A DNA stretch of 64,000 nt from Anaerolineaceae bacterium. Its GTDB lineage: Bacteria; Chloroflexota; Anaerolineae; Anaerolineales; Anaerolineaceae. The stretch lies in contig JAENZI010000015.1 in assembly GCA_016841365.1 (NCBI GenBank), positions 1 to 64,000 on the forward strand, written 5' to 3'. The stretch's first letter is position 1. Each line of letters starts with the position of its first letter. The notes beneath the pieces are model-generated. The model had not been told where the DNA came from. It saw only the letters and a list, made by a program, of their open reading frames with translations, and made no database searches. Made by a program: the position numbers and the translations under genes. Positions 17,233 to 26,558 of the stretch are shown here, one piece after another.

Positions 17233-19554
17233 CTAATCCAATCGCACAGGGCAATGCAGCACCCGTTGATTGACCTTCACTTTTCGGTCGCCAGTGATTT
17301 CAAATTCACCGTTCAGGCGGATATCTTCCGATGAACTCCCTACCATCACCCGGATCGTGCCAGGTTCCAAAATCAGGTTTAGATCTCGGTCATAAAAGGC
17401 GCACTGGTTGACCTGCATCTGGAAAGTCATCTGGCGTTTTTCTCCGGGTTCCAAAGATAGACGCTGGTAACCGGCCAGTACTTTGACTGGACGCGGTGAA
17501 GACGCAAACACATCGCGGGTGTAAAGTTGAGCCACCTCTTCTCCACGCACATCACCTGTGTTTGTAATCTCACACGAGATTGATATCACTTCACCTGCAG
17601 CAGCGCTTTCAGGCGTAATACGCAGATTATCGTAAGCGAAAGACGTATAACTGAGTCCATGCCCGAAGGGGAACAAGGGTGATGGCTCCCCAGAGACATA
17701 ATCACCATACCAGTGGGATTTCTGGCCAGAAGGTTTTGCGCGATACACAAGCGGCAACTGCCCGACTGAACGCGGGAAGGTCACCGGCAATTTGCCACCC
17801 GGGTTAAATTCCCCGAAGATCACATCCGCCACGGCATGCCCGCCTTCTTCACCTGGCAGCCAGGCTTCCAATATGGCATCAACCTGTTCAGCCAGCTCGG
17901 GGATGGCATAAGGGCGGCCATTGACCAACACCAAGACCACGGGTTTGCCTGTGGCAAGGATTGCCTGTGCAAGCTGCTCCTGCACGCCCGGAAGCTTCAG
18001 GTCAGAGCTGTCTCGAGTTTCACCCGTGGTGCAGGCAGGCACCAGCCCCGAACAATCGCCCAGTGCCAGCATGATCACATCAGCCTGCTTTGCGACCTCA
18101 ACGGCCTGTGCAATCCCAGAGGTATCTGCCCCTTGATGGTCACAACCCCTGGCATACAGTACCCTGGCTTCTGTTGAGACAGCTTCACGTATGCCTTCCA
18201 AAATGGAGACAATGCGAATTTCATGCTGCGACATCTGCTCAAGTTCACCCGGGATAAAAGAATGGTTCGGAGGCGATTGAAACTTAACCAGCTCGCTCAT
18301 CGCCTGGTAAGAATAATCGCCCAGCAAGCCACGCTCACAATCTGCATTGGGGCCAATCACGGCAATCGTCCCACCACGCCTTTCGAGCGGCAAGACGCCG
18401 TTATTCTTCAGCAACACCATGCTCTTAGCAGCGATCTCCCGTGCCAACCGGCGCTGGTCGGCAGTCTCAAAAACCTCAATCACGCTTTCTTCATCTACAT
18501 AAGGGTTGTCAAATAACCCCAAATCAAATTTTGCCTGCAGGTGACGAGACACTGCACGGTCAATATCTTCAATATTGATTTTCCCTTGTTCCAAGGCCAT
18601 TTTAAGCGGGTCAGCATAACCTTCGCTGGTGGGGAGTTCTACATCAATCCCTGCCTGTAAAGCTTTCGCAGCGGCATCTGAATAATCCTCAGCAATAAAG
18701 TGGAAATTATTCAACATGATCACGGTTTCGTAATCTGAAGCCACAAGCCCTTCAAAACCAAGCTCTTGCCTCAACAATTCCGTCAGGATGCGTTTTGAGG
18801 CGCCAACCACCTCGCCATCTATCTCAGGGTAAGCATTCATCACTGAGGCTAAATTGGCATCACGGATAGCAGCCTGAAACGGCGCAAGTAAAATTTCATA
18901 GATCTCACGCATACCGATATGAACGGGTGCACAATTCATCCCACCCTGAGAAAGGCTATGGCCAACGAAGTGTTTACCAGTAGCAATGACGCCTTTTGCC
19001 AGGTTAGATGATTGCAAACCACGGATAAAGGCAGAACCAAAATGACTGACCAGCAGCGGGTCTTCACCAAAGGTTTCTTCTACTCTTCCCCAGCGGGGGT
19101 CTGCAGCAACATCCAAAACCGGCCCCAAGCCCTGCCGAGCACCAATGGCCATCAACTGACGCCTGATCTCATTTGCCATCTGTTCCGCCAGGTCGGGCTG
19201 AAAGGTGCTCGCCAAACCTAACATCTGCGGATACATCGTGCCGCCCAACACCATCGCACCCAAACAGCATTCCTCATGAAGTATGGCGGGGATGCCCAGG
19301 CGGGTTTGCTCGATCAAGAACCTCTGTAATTGATTGGCAGTTTTTGCTGCCCTGACGGGGTCCAGGGTTGAAGCACCGCCTACCCGGGTGACCTGGCCAA
19401 TCCCATGCCTGAGCCTGTGTTGCGCCTTTTCCCAATCCAATACACCATCCGATTGAATTTCATAAATCCAAAAAGAGCCAATCTGGGCGATTTTTTCGTC
19501 CAGAGTCATCTTGGCGGTTAGTGCTGCTGCACGTTTTTGGTTAGAGTCTGACAT
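17233..19554 (-). CDS. Glycoside hydrolase family 3 beta-xylosidase/beta-glucosidase
   Basis: The enzyme removes beta-linked sugars from the non-reducing ends of oligosaccharides. The 773 residues hold the GH3 N-terminal barrel with HEECCLGAM, GKHFVGH and the nucleophile aspartate in FEGLVASDYETV near residue 273. The C-terminal sandwich follows (VIGPNAD, ALGD), and a fibronectin-III-like domain closes the protein. No signal peptide is visible, so it probably acts in the cytoplasm on imported oligosaccharides. Neighbouring xylA and xylB favour xylo-oligosaccharides as substrate, but beta-glucosidase activity cannot be excluded from sequence. Confidence 0.92.
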   Translation of the reverse strand: MSDSNQKRAAALTAKMTLDEKIAQIGSFWIYEIQSDGVLDWEKAQHRLRHGIGQVTRVGGASTLDPVRAAKTANQLQRFLIEQTRLGIPAILHEECCLGAMVLGGTMYPQMLGLASTFQPDLAEQMANEIRRQLMAIGARQGLGPVLDVAADPRWGRVEETFGEDPLLVSHFGSAFIRGLQSSNLAKGVIATGKHFVGHSLSQGGMNCAPVHIGMREIYEILLAPFQAAIRDANLASVMNAYPEIDGEVVGASKRILTELLRQELGFEGLVASDYETVIMLNNFHFIAEDYSDAAAKALQAGIDVELPTSEGYADPLKMALEQGKINIEDIDRAVSRHLQAKFDLGLFDNPYVDEESVIEVFETADQRRLAREIAAKSMVLLKNNGVLPLERRGGTIAVIGPNADCERGLLGDYSYQAMSELVKFQSPPNHSFIPGELEQMSQHEIRIVSILEGIREAVSTEARVLYARGCDHQGADTSGIAQAVEVAKQADVIMLALGDCSGLVPACTTGETRDSSDLKLPGVQEQLAQAILATGKPVVLVLVNGRPYAIPELAEQVDAILEAWLPGEEGGHAVADVIFGEFNPGGKLPVTFPRSVGQLPLVYRAKPSGQKSHWYGDYVSGEPSPLFPFGHGLSYTSFAYDNLRITPESAAAGEVISISCEITNTGDVRGEEVAQLYTRDVFASSPRPVKVLAGYQRLSLEPGEKRQMTFQMQVNQCAFYDRDLNLILEPGTIRVMVGSSSEDIRLNGEFEITGDRKVKVNQRVLHCPVRLD

Positions 19555-19627
19555 GGTTTTCTCTCATCTCTTCAATAAAAGAGTACATTCCTAACTTCCT
19601 GGCTGGAAAATGATGCTGCAAAACAAG

Positions 19628-20794
19628 TTAGCCCAAACCCAGCAACAATTCAATCGTTAACTGGTCAAGCCGTTCATACGGGAGCCGGCGCTTGCCTAAC
19701 ACCACTCGATCAAATTCAGCATTTTTCAGAGATGCTGCTTTTTCAGCAGAATACTTCCCAAAATATTGATCCATCGATCCATCATCGGCATTAATTTCTT
19801 TAAGCAGTGCCTGAATCTCCGTATCCTGATTGAATTTTTCTGCCTTTTCTTTGAGGATCAGATAAGTGCGCATACAGCCAACCGCAAAATCCTTCACGCC
19901 GTCATAGTCTTCGGTGCGGTAAGCATGGGCATCATAATGGCGCATCCCCTGATAATTAACATCCTCTAAGAATTTCACCAGGTAGAAAGCAGCTTTAATA
20001 TCACGTGAACCAAAACGCAAATCCTGGTCATACCGTCCCGGGTATTGATCATTTAAATCGATATGGAACAACTTTCCTGCCTCCCATGCCTGAGCAACGC
20101 CGTGCATGAAGTTAATGCCTGCCATGTGCTCATGCGCGACCTCAGGGTTGACGCCCACCATCTCTGGATGATCGAGCGTTTCAATAAAGGCTAACATATG
20201 CCCTGTCGTGGGGTTATAAAGGTCGCCGCGGGGTTCGTTTGGCTTTGCTTCAAGGGCAAATTTCAGGTCGTAGCCCTGGTCAAGGGCATACTCACAGAAG
20301 AAGTTCATCGCCTCACGGTTGCGTTTGATGGCATCCACCGCACTCTTGCTGGAGTCTGTCTCAGTGCCCTCGCGCCCGCCCCAGAAGACATACACTTTTG
20401 CGCCAAATTCAACCCCTAAATCAATGGCTTTAAGTGTCTTCTGAATCGCGTAAGCGCGCACTTTTGGGTCGTTTGCGGTAAATGCGCCATCTTTAAAAGC
20501 TGGATCGTAAAACAAGTTGGTGGTCGCCATCGGCACCTTCAAGCCGGTATCTTCCAGCGCTTTTCTGAAGCTTTTCTTGATCGCGTCTGCCTCTGAAGGT
20601 GAAGCGTCGATCGGAATCAGGTCATTATCATGGAAATTGACACCGTAAGCGCCAGCATCTGCCAGCAGATAAACCAATTCGGCAGGTGTCTTTGCTTCTC
20701 TGACTGGTGCGCCAAACGGATCCCGGCCGGTGTTACCAACCGTCCACAAGCCGAATGTAAATTTGTGTTCAGGGCGAGGCGTATAGTTGTTCAT
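19628..20794 (-). CDS. xylA: Xylose isomerase
   Basis: Xylose isomerase converts D-xylose to D-xylulose. This 388-residue form is of the shorter actinobacterial type (class I). Metal and substrate residues are seen in [12 protein letters not shown], in [14 protein letters not shown] and in [17 protein letters not shown], and the N-terminal [10 protein letters not shown] and NFHDNDL segments carry the catalytic histidine/aspartate pair. ATG 20794 is preferred over an upstream TTG because AAAGGAAA is then correctly spaced. The gene sits between the permease genes and the GH3 gene in the LacI-controlled cluster. The 155-bp gap in front of it could hold a second promoter. Confidence 0.96.
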   Translation of the reverse strand: MNNYTPRPEHKFTFGLWTVGNTGRDPFGAPVREAKTPAELVYLLADAGAYGVNFHDNDLIPIDASPSEADAIKKSFRKALEDTGLKVPMATTNLFYDPAFKDGAFTANDPKVRAYAIQKTLKAIDLGVEFGAKVYVFWGGREGTETDSSKSAVDAIKRNREAMNFFCEYALDQGYDLKFALEAKPNEPRGDLYNPTTGHMLAFIETLDHPEMVGVNPEVAHEHMAGINFMHGVAQAWEAGKLFHIDLNDQYPGRYDQDLRFGSRDIKAAFYLVKFLEDVNYQGMRHYDAHAYRTEDYDGVKDFAVGCMRTYLILKEKAEKFNQDTEIQALLKEINADDGSMDQYFGKYSAEKAASLKNAEFDRVVLGKRRLPYERLDQLTIELLLGLG

Positions 20795-20868
20795 TAGCAG
20801 TTTCCTTTTCAATAGTTAATTGAGATGAATCTAATGTAATAAAACTATTCTATCATTTCGCGATTCTT

Positions 20869-20880
20869 GTAAAATTTTAC
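20869..20880. promoter_or_regulatory. 12-bp palindrome upstream of xylA, possible operator
   Basis: GTAAAATTTTAC is a perfect palindrome in the gap before xylA. It resembles the half-sites of the two LacI-type operators (TGTAA...TTACA) but lacks the central CG. On the minus strand TAAAAT inside it could serve as a -10 element with TTAGGT 17 bp upstream. Both readings are weak. Confidence 0.3.
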
Positions 20881-20949
20881 CCTTCAAAAATCACTAACCT
20901 AATCATTTAATCAGTAAAGACGACCTGTGAATTAAATAATAATCGCAGT

Positions 20950-21819
20950 CTATCCTTTGACCGAGCCTGCGGTTATACCAGAAACGATTTGCTTCTCTGC
21001 GAAGAAGTAGAATATGACCGTTGGGATTGCGGATAGAGTCACAAAGGCAGAGATCAATGCCAGATCCTGGCTCCATTGTCCCTGGAACTGCATCGTTCCC
21101 AAGGGAAGTGTCCAAAGTTCATTGGAATTCAGAACAATAAGCGGAACAAGCAGATCATTCCAGCTGGCAATGATAATCAGAGAAGCAACAGCAGCCAGAG
21201 CTGGCTTTACCAATGGGAGCATGATACGCCAAAAGAAATCAAAGTTCGAACAACCATCAATATAGGCGGAGTCTTGAATCTCGGTTGGCACGGACGTAAA
21301 AAAGCTGCTCAGGATCATGATATTTCCGGACAACTGGAAAGCAATCTGCACCATGATGACACCCGTCAGGCTGTCAACCAAGTTAAAACCCAATTTATCA
21401 AGTTGAATCAAAACAAGATACACCGGCAGGATGGCGACATTGATCGGGAACATCATCCCAATGGTGAACAGGTTGAACACAAAATTCTTCCCGCGAAACC
21501 GCAAACGGGCAAGGACAAAGGAGACCATGGCACTTATCATGACGGCACCCGTCGTGGTAATGATCGTTACAAAGATGCTGTTCTTCATCAGGTTCCAAAA
21601 CGTGGGAGAAGTGATAATGCTGATGATGTTATCCCAATGTGGGGGATTAGGAATGGTATAGGGCTCAGAGTACATTTGCCCGGTGGTTTTTAGGCTGCCA
21701 AAGAGAAGAATCACAATAGGCACGAAGATAAGTATCGTGGCAATAATCAACACGAGATACTGGAAAAACCTAATTAATGCTTTCCTGGTTGAGTAGGATG
21801 AAATGACGGTTCTTTTCAT
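20950..21819 (-). CDS. Sugar ABC transporter permease, MalG type
   Basis: This 289-residue inner-membrane permease of the CUT1 family has six predicted helices. The EAA loop that docks to the ATPase is seen as DSAYIDGCSNFDFFWRIMLP near residues 190-209. It pairs with the MalF-type permease 13 bp upstream. The cluster has no ATPase gene, so a shared MsmK/UgpC-like ATPase encoded elsewhere is expected. Location between the binding protein and xylA suggests xylose-containing oligosaccharides as substrate, which is an inference from context. Confidence 0.92.
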   Translation of the reverse strand: MKRTVISSYSTRKALIRFFQYLVLIIATILIFVPIVILLFGSLKTTGQMYSEPYTIPNPPHWDNIISIITSPTFWNLMKNSIFVTIITTTGAVMISAMVSFVLARLRFRGKNFVFNLFTIGMMFPINVAILPVYLVLIQLDKLGFNLVDSLTGVIMVQIAFQLSGNIMILSSFFTSVPTEIQDSAYIDGCSNFDFFWRIMLPLVKPALAAVASLIIIASWNDLLVPLIVLNSNELWTLPLGTMQFQGQWSQDLALISAFVTLSAIPTVIFYFFAEKQIVSGITAGSVKG

Positions 21820-21832
21820 ACCAATATCCTTT

Positions 21833-22777
21833 CTAAAGGCCCGTAAGATAATCTGGTTTACGGGTCAATCTCTGATATAGAAGCGAGAAAATCAGGCAGA
21901 AAAGGAACATAATAATGGCGACAGCAGACCCATAACCAAGTTGATGCCTGACAATACCGTATCGGTACATATAGGTCGCCATCGTTTCACTGGCGTTAAC
22001 AGGGCCACCACCCGTCATCACCCAGATAATGGTAAATTGCTGTATTGAACCCAGAACGGACATGTAGACTGACGTTCTGATGGTTCTGCTCAAGAGCGGC
22101 AGGATAATAAAGAAAAAATTCTGAAAACCATTTGCACCGTCAATCCGTGCAGCCTCTTCAAGTTCTAAGGGAATGTTTTGTATGCCGGTTAGGAATAATA
22201 GCATGTGAAATCCAAAATATTTCCATGTCAAGACAAAGAACACTGACATAAGGACTATTTTCGAGTCCGCCAACCAGCCGATCGGGTTAAAACCAAGCAG
22301 CACGATGACTGCATTGAGCAATCCCCGATCAGGATTGGCATTAAAAAGCAGCGTCCACATGATGGCTGTATTGACTTCAGAGATGACATAAGGCAAAAAG
22401 AACATCGTTCTAAACAGGTTGCGTCCAGGAAGGTCGCGGCCAACTAAAACGGACAAAATCAATGCGAGCGGCAGTTGCAAACCCAATGAAAGAATAATAA
22501 TTATGAAAACATTTAACATTGATTTCAGGAATACTTGATCTGTGAAGATCTTTTTATAATTTCCCAATCCGATATTGTTCGTGGCGGGACCCAAACCATT
22601 CCAATCAAAAGTGCTGAAAAAGATTGAACGGAAAATGGGATAAATCACAAAGAGTAAGAAGAGAACCAGAGCAGGTAAAAGAAAGAGGATAATAAACAGC
22701 GTTTCTTTTTTTCGAGGCCTCAGTGTTGGGGATTTATCTGATTGTAAATTCAATTTTGAGGCATTGAGATGTCTCAT
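21833..22777 (-). CDS. Sugar ABC transporter permease, MalF type
   Basis: The 314-residue permease has a charged N-terminal tail (RPRKKETLF) and six hydrophobic segments. The conserved EAA loop reads LEEAARIDGANGFQNFFFII near residue 215. It forms a heterodimer with the MalG-type permease encoded next. A gap of 163 bp separates it from the binding-protein gene and holds a strong stem-loop, a usual arrangement in which binding protein is made in excess over permeases. Confidence 0.92.
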   Translation of the reverse strand: MRHLNASKLNLQSDKSPTLRPRKKETLFIILFLLPALVLFLLFVIYPIFRSIFFSTFDWNGLGPATNNIGLGNYKKIFTDQVFLKSMLNVFIIIILSLGLQLPLALILSVLVGRDLPGRNLFRTMFFLPYVISEVNTAIMWTLLFNANPDRGLLNAVIVLLGFNPIGWLADSKIVLMSVFFVLTWKYFGFHMLLFLTGIQNIPLELEEAARIDGANGFQNFFFIILPLLSRTIRTSVYMSVLGSIQQFTIIWVMTGGGPVNASETMATYMYRYGIVRHQLGYGSAVAIIMFLFCLIFSLLYQRLTRKPDYLTGL

Positions 22778-22884
22778 TACGGTTTCTTTCTTGGCATCTA
22801 TGATTCAGGATCAACAATGAAAATCAATGAGTGTGTCCAGAATAAAGTGTACTATTAGTTTGAACCAATTCACTTAAGAAATGA

Positions 22885-22926
22885 GACAGGTGTGGGAGAG
22901 GTTAATAGACCCTCCTCACACCTGTC
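22885..22926 (-). other. Stem-loop between binding-protein and permease genes
   Basis: GACAGGTGTG (22885-22894) is exactly complementary to CACACCTGTC (22917-22926), with partial pairing further in. On the transcribed minus strand it follows the binding-protein stop by about 15 bases and is not followed by a good T run. It may protect the upstream mRNA from 3' decay or act as a partial terminator. Confidence 0.6.
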
Positions 22927-22940
22927 AAATTTAGAGATGT

Positions 22941-24257
22941 TTATTGTTCAGCAGCGACATTCGCGATTTCTTGAGCAACCTCTTCTGGCGTTGCAGTTTG
23001 TGCATAGAGCTTTGCTGTTGCATCATTTATAGTACCCGCTAAGACGGGAGGTAAAATCTGATCGTAATAGAGTTGGAAATACTCAGCGGCTGCGAACCCT
23101 TGCTGCACAAGCAGCATGTTGGGATCGGTCAAACCAGCCTCAGCGCCATTGACAACGGGGATACCGGTGCCAGATGCAGCAATAATAGTCTGATTTTCCA
23201 CGTTGGTTAGATATTTCACAAACTCAACAGCTTCAGGTTCAGCGTCTTTACCCACAGCAAATCCATTGCCGCCACCCATAGCATCCGTGACAACGCCAGC
23301 GCCACCCTCAACTGCCGGGAAGTTAAACATACCCAGGTTGGCGACGCCTACTCCATCAGCACTGTTTGCAGCTTGAACAGATGGGCTCCATTGTCCGCCA
23401 ATGAGAATAGCGGCTTCGCCATTACCGAAGGTTGCCTGCATTTCATCATGGGTCGCTCCTAAGAAGCCAGGTTGGAACGGTTCCATTTCAATGAGTCTCA
23501 TAAGTTCCTCACCGGCTTGAACAAAGGCTGGATCGGCAAAAGAGCCAGAACCATAAGCAGCAGCGTTAAATGCGGCTTCGCCGCCTATACGGGTTACCAA
23601 ATACGACCAAATGTGCATACCTGTCCAAGTATCTTTTTCGCCTAATGCAATTGGTGTGATTCCAGCATCTTTTAAGAGCTGCACATCGGTTAAGAATTCT
23701 TCCCAGGTTTCAGGTGGTGCATCAATGCCCGCTTGATCAAAAAGGTCCTTATTGTACCAGCAGCTTACCATACCCATATCCCAGGGAACACCATAGTTTT
23801 TGCCATCGACGCTGAAAACAGCCAGGGCACCAGGAGCGAAACTATTGCGCCATGCGCCACCATCTGCGTCCAAGTATTCTGAGATATCCAGCAAAAGGCC
23901 AGCTTCAGCCTGCTCTGCCAAACCAGAGCCACCCCAGCTTTGGAAGATGTCGGGCACTGAACCGGATTGTAGATCGGTATTGAGTTTGGTCTTAAAGGCT
24001 TCATTTTCAAGCACAGTGATATTGATGGTCACATTCTCGTGCATTGCCATGAAGTCATCAGCCATTTTTTGCCAATCTGACAGAGCGGGATCTTTAGTTG
24101 AGATATGCCACCATTCAATCACAACCTCCTCTTCCTCTGCTTCAACTTCCTCGCCAACAGGGGGTTCGGTCACCTCTTCAGCAGCGGGACCGCATGCTGT
24201 GAGAACAAACGTTGCGATCAACACAAGGCTGATCAGGGTAAAAATTTTTTTAAACAT
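22941..24257 (-). CDS. Sugar ABC transporter substrate-binding lipoprotein
   Basis: The 438-residue protein is a family 1 extracellular solute-binding protein. The signal peptide ends in the lipobox LTAC near residue 19, followed by an acidic linker rich in glutamate that holds the binding domain away from the membrane. The mature part begins with VVIEWWHISTKD and carries the WGGSGLAEQAEAG-type ligand-site region typical of CUT1 sugar binders. ATG 24257 follows AAGGAGAGA; the longer upstream frame has no such site. It is encoded directly after the LacI regulator and before the two permeases. Confidence 0.92.
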   Translation of the reverse strand: MFKKIFTLISLVLIATFVLTACGPAAEEVTEPPVGEEVEAEEEEVVIEWWHISTKDPALSDWQKMADDFMAMHENVTINITVLENEAFKTKLNTDLQSGSVPDIFQSWGGSGLAEQAEAGLLLDISEYLDADGGAWRNSFAPGALAVFSVDGKNYGVPWDMGMVSCWYNKDLFDQAGIDAPPETWEEFLTDVQLLKDAGITPIALGEKDTWTGMHIWSYLVTRIGGEAAFNAAAYGSGSFADPAFVQAGEELMRLIEMEPFQPGFLGATHDEMQATFGNGEAAILIGGQWSPSVQAANSADGVGVANLGMFNFPAVEGGAGVVTDAMGGGNGFAVGKDAEPEAVEFVKYLTNVENQTIIAASGTGIPVVNGAEAGLTDPNMLLVQQGFAAAEYFQLYYDQILPPVLAGTINDATAKLYAQTATPEEVAQEIANVAAEQ

Positions 24258-24380
24258 TTGGATCTCTCCTTCATAAGTTTGAATTTCATCGTCAGTCAAA
24301 CACAAGCCAATGTTCATGAGCCAATTATTTCTTCCCGATATCACCTCCTTTTTGACGGTTTCTGTTGAACTATCTTTGAT

Positions 24381-25403
24381 TTATTTAGGCTTTCCACATG
24401 AATCTCGAATGACCAGTTGTGTGGGCAATTCGATGCGAGTGGTCTCTTTTTCAGGATTCTCCAGCATACTGAGCAGCACCTGGGTGGCAACCCGCCCCAT
24501 CTTTTCAAGGGGCTGATTGATGGTGGTCAACGCTGGGCGCACCAGAGATGCCTGAGGAATATCATCAAAGCCAACCACTGAAATGTCTTCTGGAACACGC
24601 AGTCCACGATTACGCACAGCGTCCATCACGCCCATCGCCATCACATCATTAGAAGCGAAGATTGCTGTGGGTGGGTGCGTCAAATCTAATAATGCCGAAG
24701 CACCGACATAACCATCGGGCTGGTCAAAATTTCCCTCATAAATCAGTGCCTCATCTTCCAGGATGTGATTGGTCTTGAGCGCAGACCGGTACCCTGCCAG
24801 ACGGTCAACCGCACAGCCCAAATCCATCGATCCGGTGATAAACCCAATGCGCTTATGCCCGAGCGAGATCAGGTACTCTGTGGCGTTGTACCCGCCAGAC
24901 CAGTTCATCGCGCCCACGGCAGGGCAGTCCTGTCCGGTGCCCTGATGATCGATCAGCACAAACGGGAACCGGCGCTGCTGCATGGTCTTGACCAAGTCCT
25001 GCGGCTGGCGTGGCAGCACTAACAGCAACCCATCCACCATGCCGCTGGCCAAATTTGCCACATAATTGGCCTCTTTGGTCGGCGTACGGTGTGTGGTGTA
25101 TAAGATCAGGTCTAAATCTGCCAGGCTTAATTCCGCATCAATCCCGCGGATGATTTCACCAATGTAGCCGGTTCCCAGATCAGGCACCAGCACACCGATA
25201 CTGTTGGTTTTACCGCCAGCAAGGCTGCGCGCCTGCCGGTTGGCAACATAGTTAAGTTTCTCCACAACATCCAGCACCCGCTCCCGGGTTTCCTTCTTGA
25301 CATGCACATCGTTATTGATCACCCGGGAAACCGTCCCAAAAGAGACTCCTGCCTCAGCCGCCACATCATGGATCGTCACCTTAGACTTCATTTTTTTATT
25401 CAT
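24381..25403 (-). CDS. LacI-family transcriptional regulator of the xylose/xylan cluster
   Basis: The 340-residue repressor has the LacI helix-turn-helix and hinge at residues 9-60 ([20 protein letters not shown], then [15 protein letters not shown]), followed by a periplasmic-binding-like sugar sensor domain ([19 protein letters not shown] onward). It is the first gene of the minus-strand cluster, so it probably represses its own operon until a sugar binds. Two matching operators lie upstream, one of them only five bases before the start codon where a ribosome binding site would be expected; no good ribosome binding site is seen. Confidence 0.92.
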   Translation of the reverse strand: MNKKMKSKVTIHDVAAEAGVSFGTVSRVINNDVHVKKETRERVLDVVEKLNYVANRQARSLAGGKTNSIGVLVPDLGTGYIGEIIRGIDAELSLADLDLILYTTHRTPTKEANYVANLASGMVDGLLLVLPRQPQDLVKTMQQRRFPFVLIDHQGTGQDCPAVGAMNWSGGYNATEYLISLGHKRIGFITGSMDLGCAVDRLAGYRSALKTNHILEDEALIYEGNFDQPDGYVGASALLDLTHPPTAIFASNDVMAMGVMDAVRNRGLRVPEDISVVGFDDIPQASLVRPALTTINQPLEKMGRVATQVLLSMLENPEKETTRIELPTQLVIRDSCGKPK

Positions 25404-25408
25404 AATTA

Positions 25409-25422
25409 TGTAAGCGTTTACA
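25409..25422. promoter_or_regulatory. LacI-type operator O2 next to the regulator start codon
   Basis: TGTAAGCGTTTACA is a near-perfect palindrome with the central CG typical of LacI-family operators. The identical 14 bases occur at 25576-25589. Binding here would block the ribosome binding region or elongating polymerase. Confidence 0.8.
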
Positions 25423-25574
25423 AATCCTTTTAAAATTTTTTTAGATAACCCGGATTAGTCCCGGTTTTCCGCCAATAAATGATCGTATTCTTATTTTTTA
25501 TATTAATAATGAGTATTTATAGAAAGATTTTTCCCGCACCATTAAAATCACTGCAAAGCTAAGCCGCTTTAGCC

Positions 25575-25590
25575 TTGTAAGCGTTTACAA
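25575..25590. promoter_or_regulatory. LacI-type operator O1 at the promoter
   Basis: TTGTAAGCGTTTACAA lies directly downstream of the -10 element of the promoter at 25595-25623, so repressor binding would cover the transcription start. Centre-to-centre distance to the second operator is 167 bp, about 16 helical turns. Confidence 0.85.
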
Positions 25591-25594
25591 TCCC

Positions 25595-25623
25595 ATAGTA
25601 GCATAAATATTTTTCGGTGTCAA
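25595..25623 (-). promoter_or_regulatory. Sigma70-type promoter of the lacI-xylose cluster
   Basis: On the minus strand TTGACA (25618-25623) and TACTAT (25595-25600) are separated by 17 bp and followed immediately by operator O1. The predicted 5' untranslated region is about 185 bases. The interval 25424-25574 between the operators shows no gene. Confidence 0.85.
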
Positions 25624-25766
25624 GAATAATTTGGTGGAAATTCGAGATTCCGGCTCAGCCTAAATCATGATCCCCAGAGAAAAGACCCACTCACAGCGCC
25701 CAAGCCTGCCGTTAACCATTATAATTAGGCATATATGATTCACATTAATTAATTACCGGTATTAAT

Positions 25767-25796
25767 TTGACAATGACTCTGCCTTCAAATTTTAAT
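25767..25796 (+). promoter_or_regulatory. Putative promoter of the HNH nuclease gene
   Basis: TTGACA at 25767-25772 and TTTAAT at 25791-25796 are separated by 18 bp. AAGGAT (25802-25807) follows as ribosome binding site before ATG 25814. Confidence 0.5.
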
Positions 25797-25813
25797 GACT
25801 CAAGGATCACATT

Positions 25814-26521
25814 ATGAAAGCATGGCGCGATGCAGTCATCGATGGAATTAATCGGCTTACCAAACATAAAAATAGTTATTTCTTCTCAAGACAGGAAATT
25901 ATCTCTCAGGAATTAGATCTGATTGTTCGAGAAACAGAAAGCGAAGGAGAAACACCGTCTCAGACATTGAGCCGAATACTTCAAGAATTGAGAAACGATA
26001 ATCTCATTGACTTTATAGACAATCAAGGCAATTACATTTACTTAGGTAAGAAAGTAAATATTGAAGATGAAGAGTTTACAATTCCTGCTCTTGATGCTGC
26101 AATTTACGCAAGAAAGTTGTCCTTTCGAGACATTGAAACCAGCGAGACGATCGCGCTAAGACGTCAAAGAGTTGGCCAAAATCGTTTGAGGTACTGGACG
26201 CTCTTTAATTATCATCACCAATGTGCACTATGTGATGTTAAAGATAAGAATTTACTCGTTGCTGCCCATCTAGCCCGATGGGCAGACTACCATGAAGGAA
26301 GAGGGGATTTGCAAAATATAGTTTGTCTTTGCCGTTTACATGACCCGCTACTAGAATATGGCTACATATCCCTAACCGATGATTATAAAATTTTAAAGAA
26401 GCACACAAACAGCAAATTTATCAATTATGTTTTGGATAATACGAATCGTTATCGTGAACCGGAAAATATGCCATTAAACTCACAATACTTATCATTGCAT
26501 CGAAGAAGGTCAGGCTTCTAA
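25814..26521 (+). CDS. HNH endonuclease with N-terminal winged-helix-like domain
   Basis: The 235-residue protein has an N-terminal region with SQTLSRILQELRNDNLIDF near residues 56-74, which resembles the winged helix of DpnI- and Dam-replacing-type restriction enzymes. The C-terminal half is an HNH_2-like nuclease: CALC, then AAHLARWADYHEG with the first histidine, and QNIVCLCRLHDPLLEYG with the asparagine and second histidine. No methyltransferase gene is adjacent, so it may cut modified DNA or be an orphan. The gene is clearly more AT-rich than its neighbours, a sign of horizontal acquisition. Target and activity are unknown. Confidence 0.78.
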   Translation: MKAWRDAVIDGINRLTKHKNSYFFSRQEIISQELDLIVRETESEGETPSQTLSRILQELRNDNLIDFIDNQGNYIYLGKKVNIEDEEFTIPALDAAIYARKLSFRDIETSETIALRRQRVGQNRLRYWTLFNYHHQCALCDVKDKNLLVAAHLARWADYHEGRGDLQNIVCLCRLHDPLLEYGYISLTDDYKILKKHTNSKFINYVLDNTNRYREPENMPLNSQYLSLHRRRSGF

Positions 26522-26558
26522 TTAATTCCTTTATAACCTTTAATAAGGAGAGAAACCC

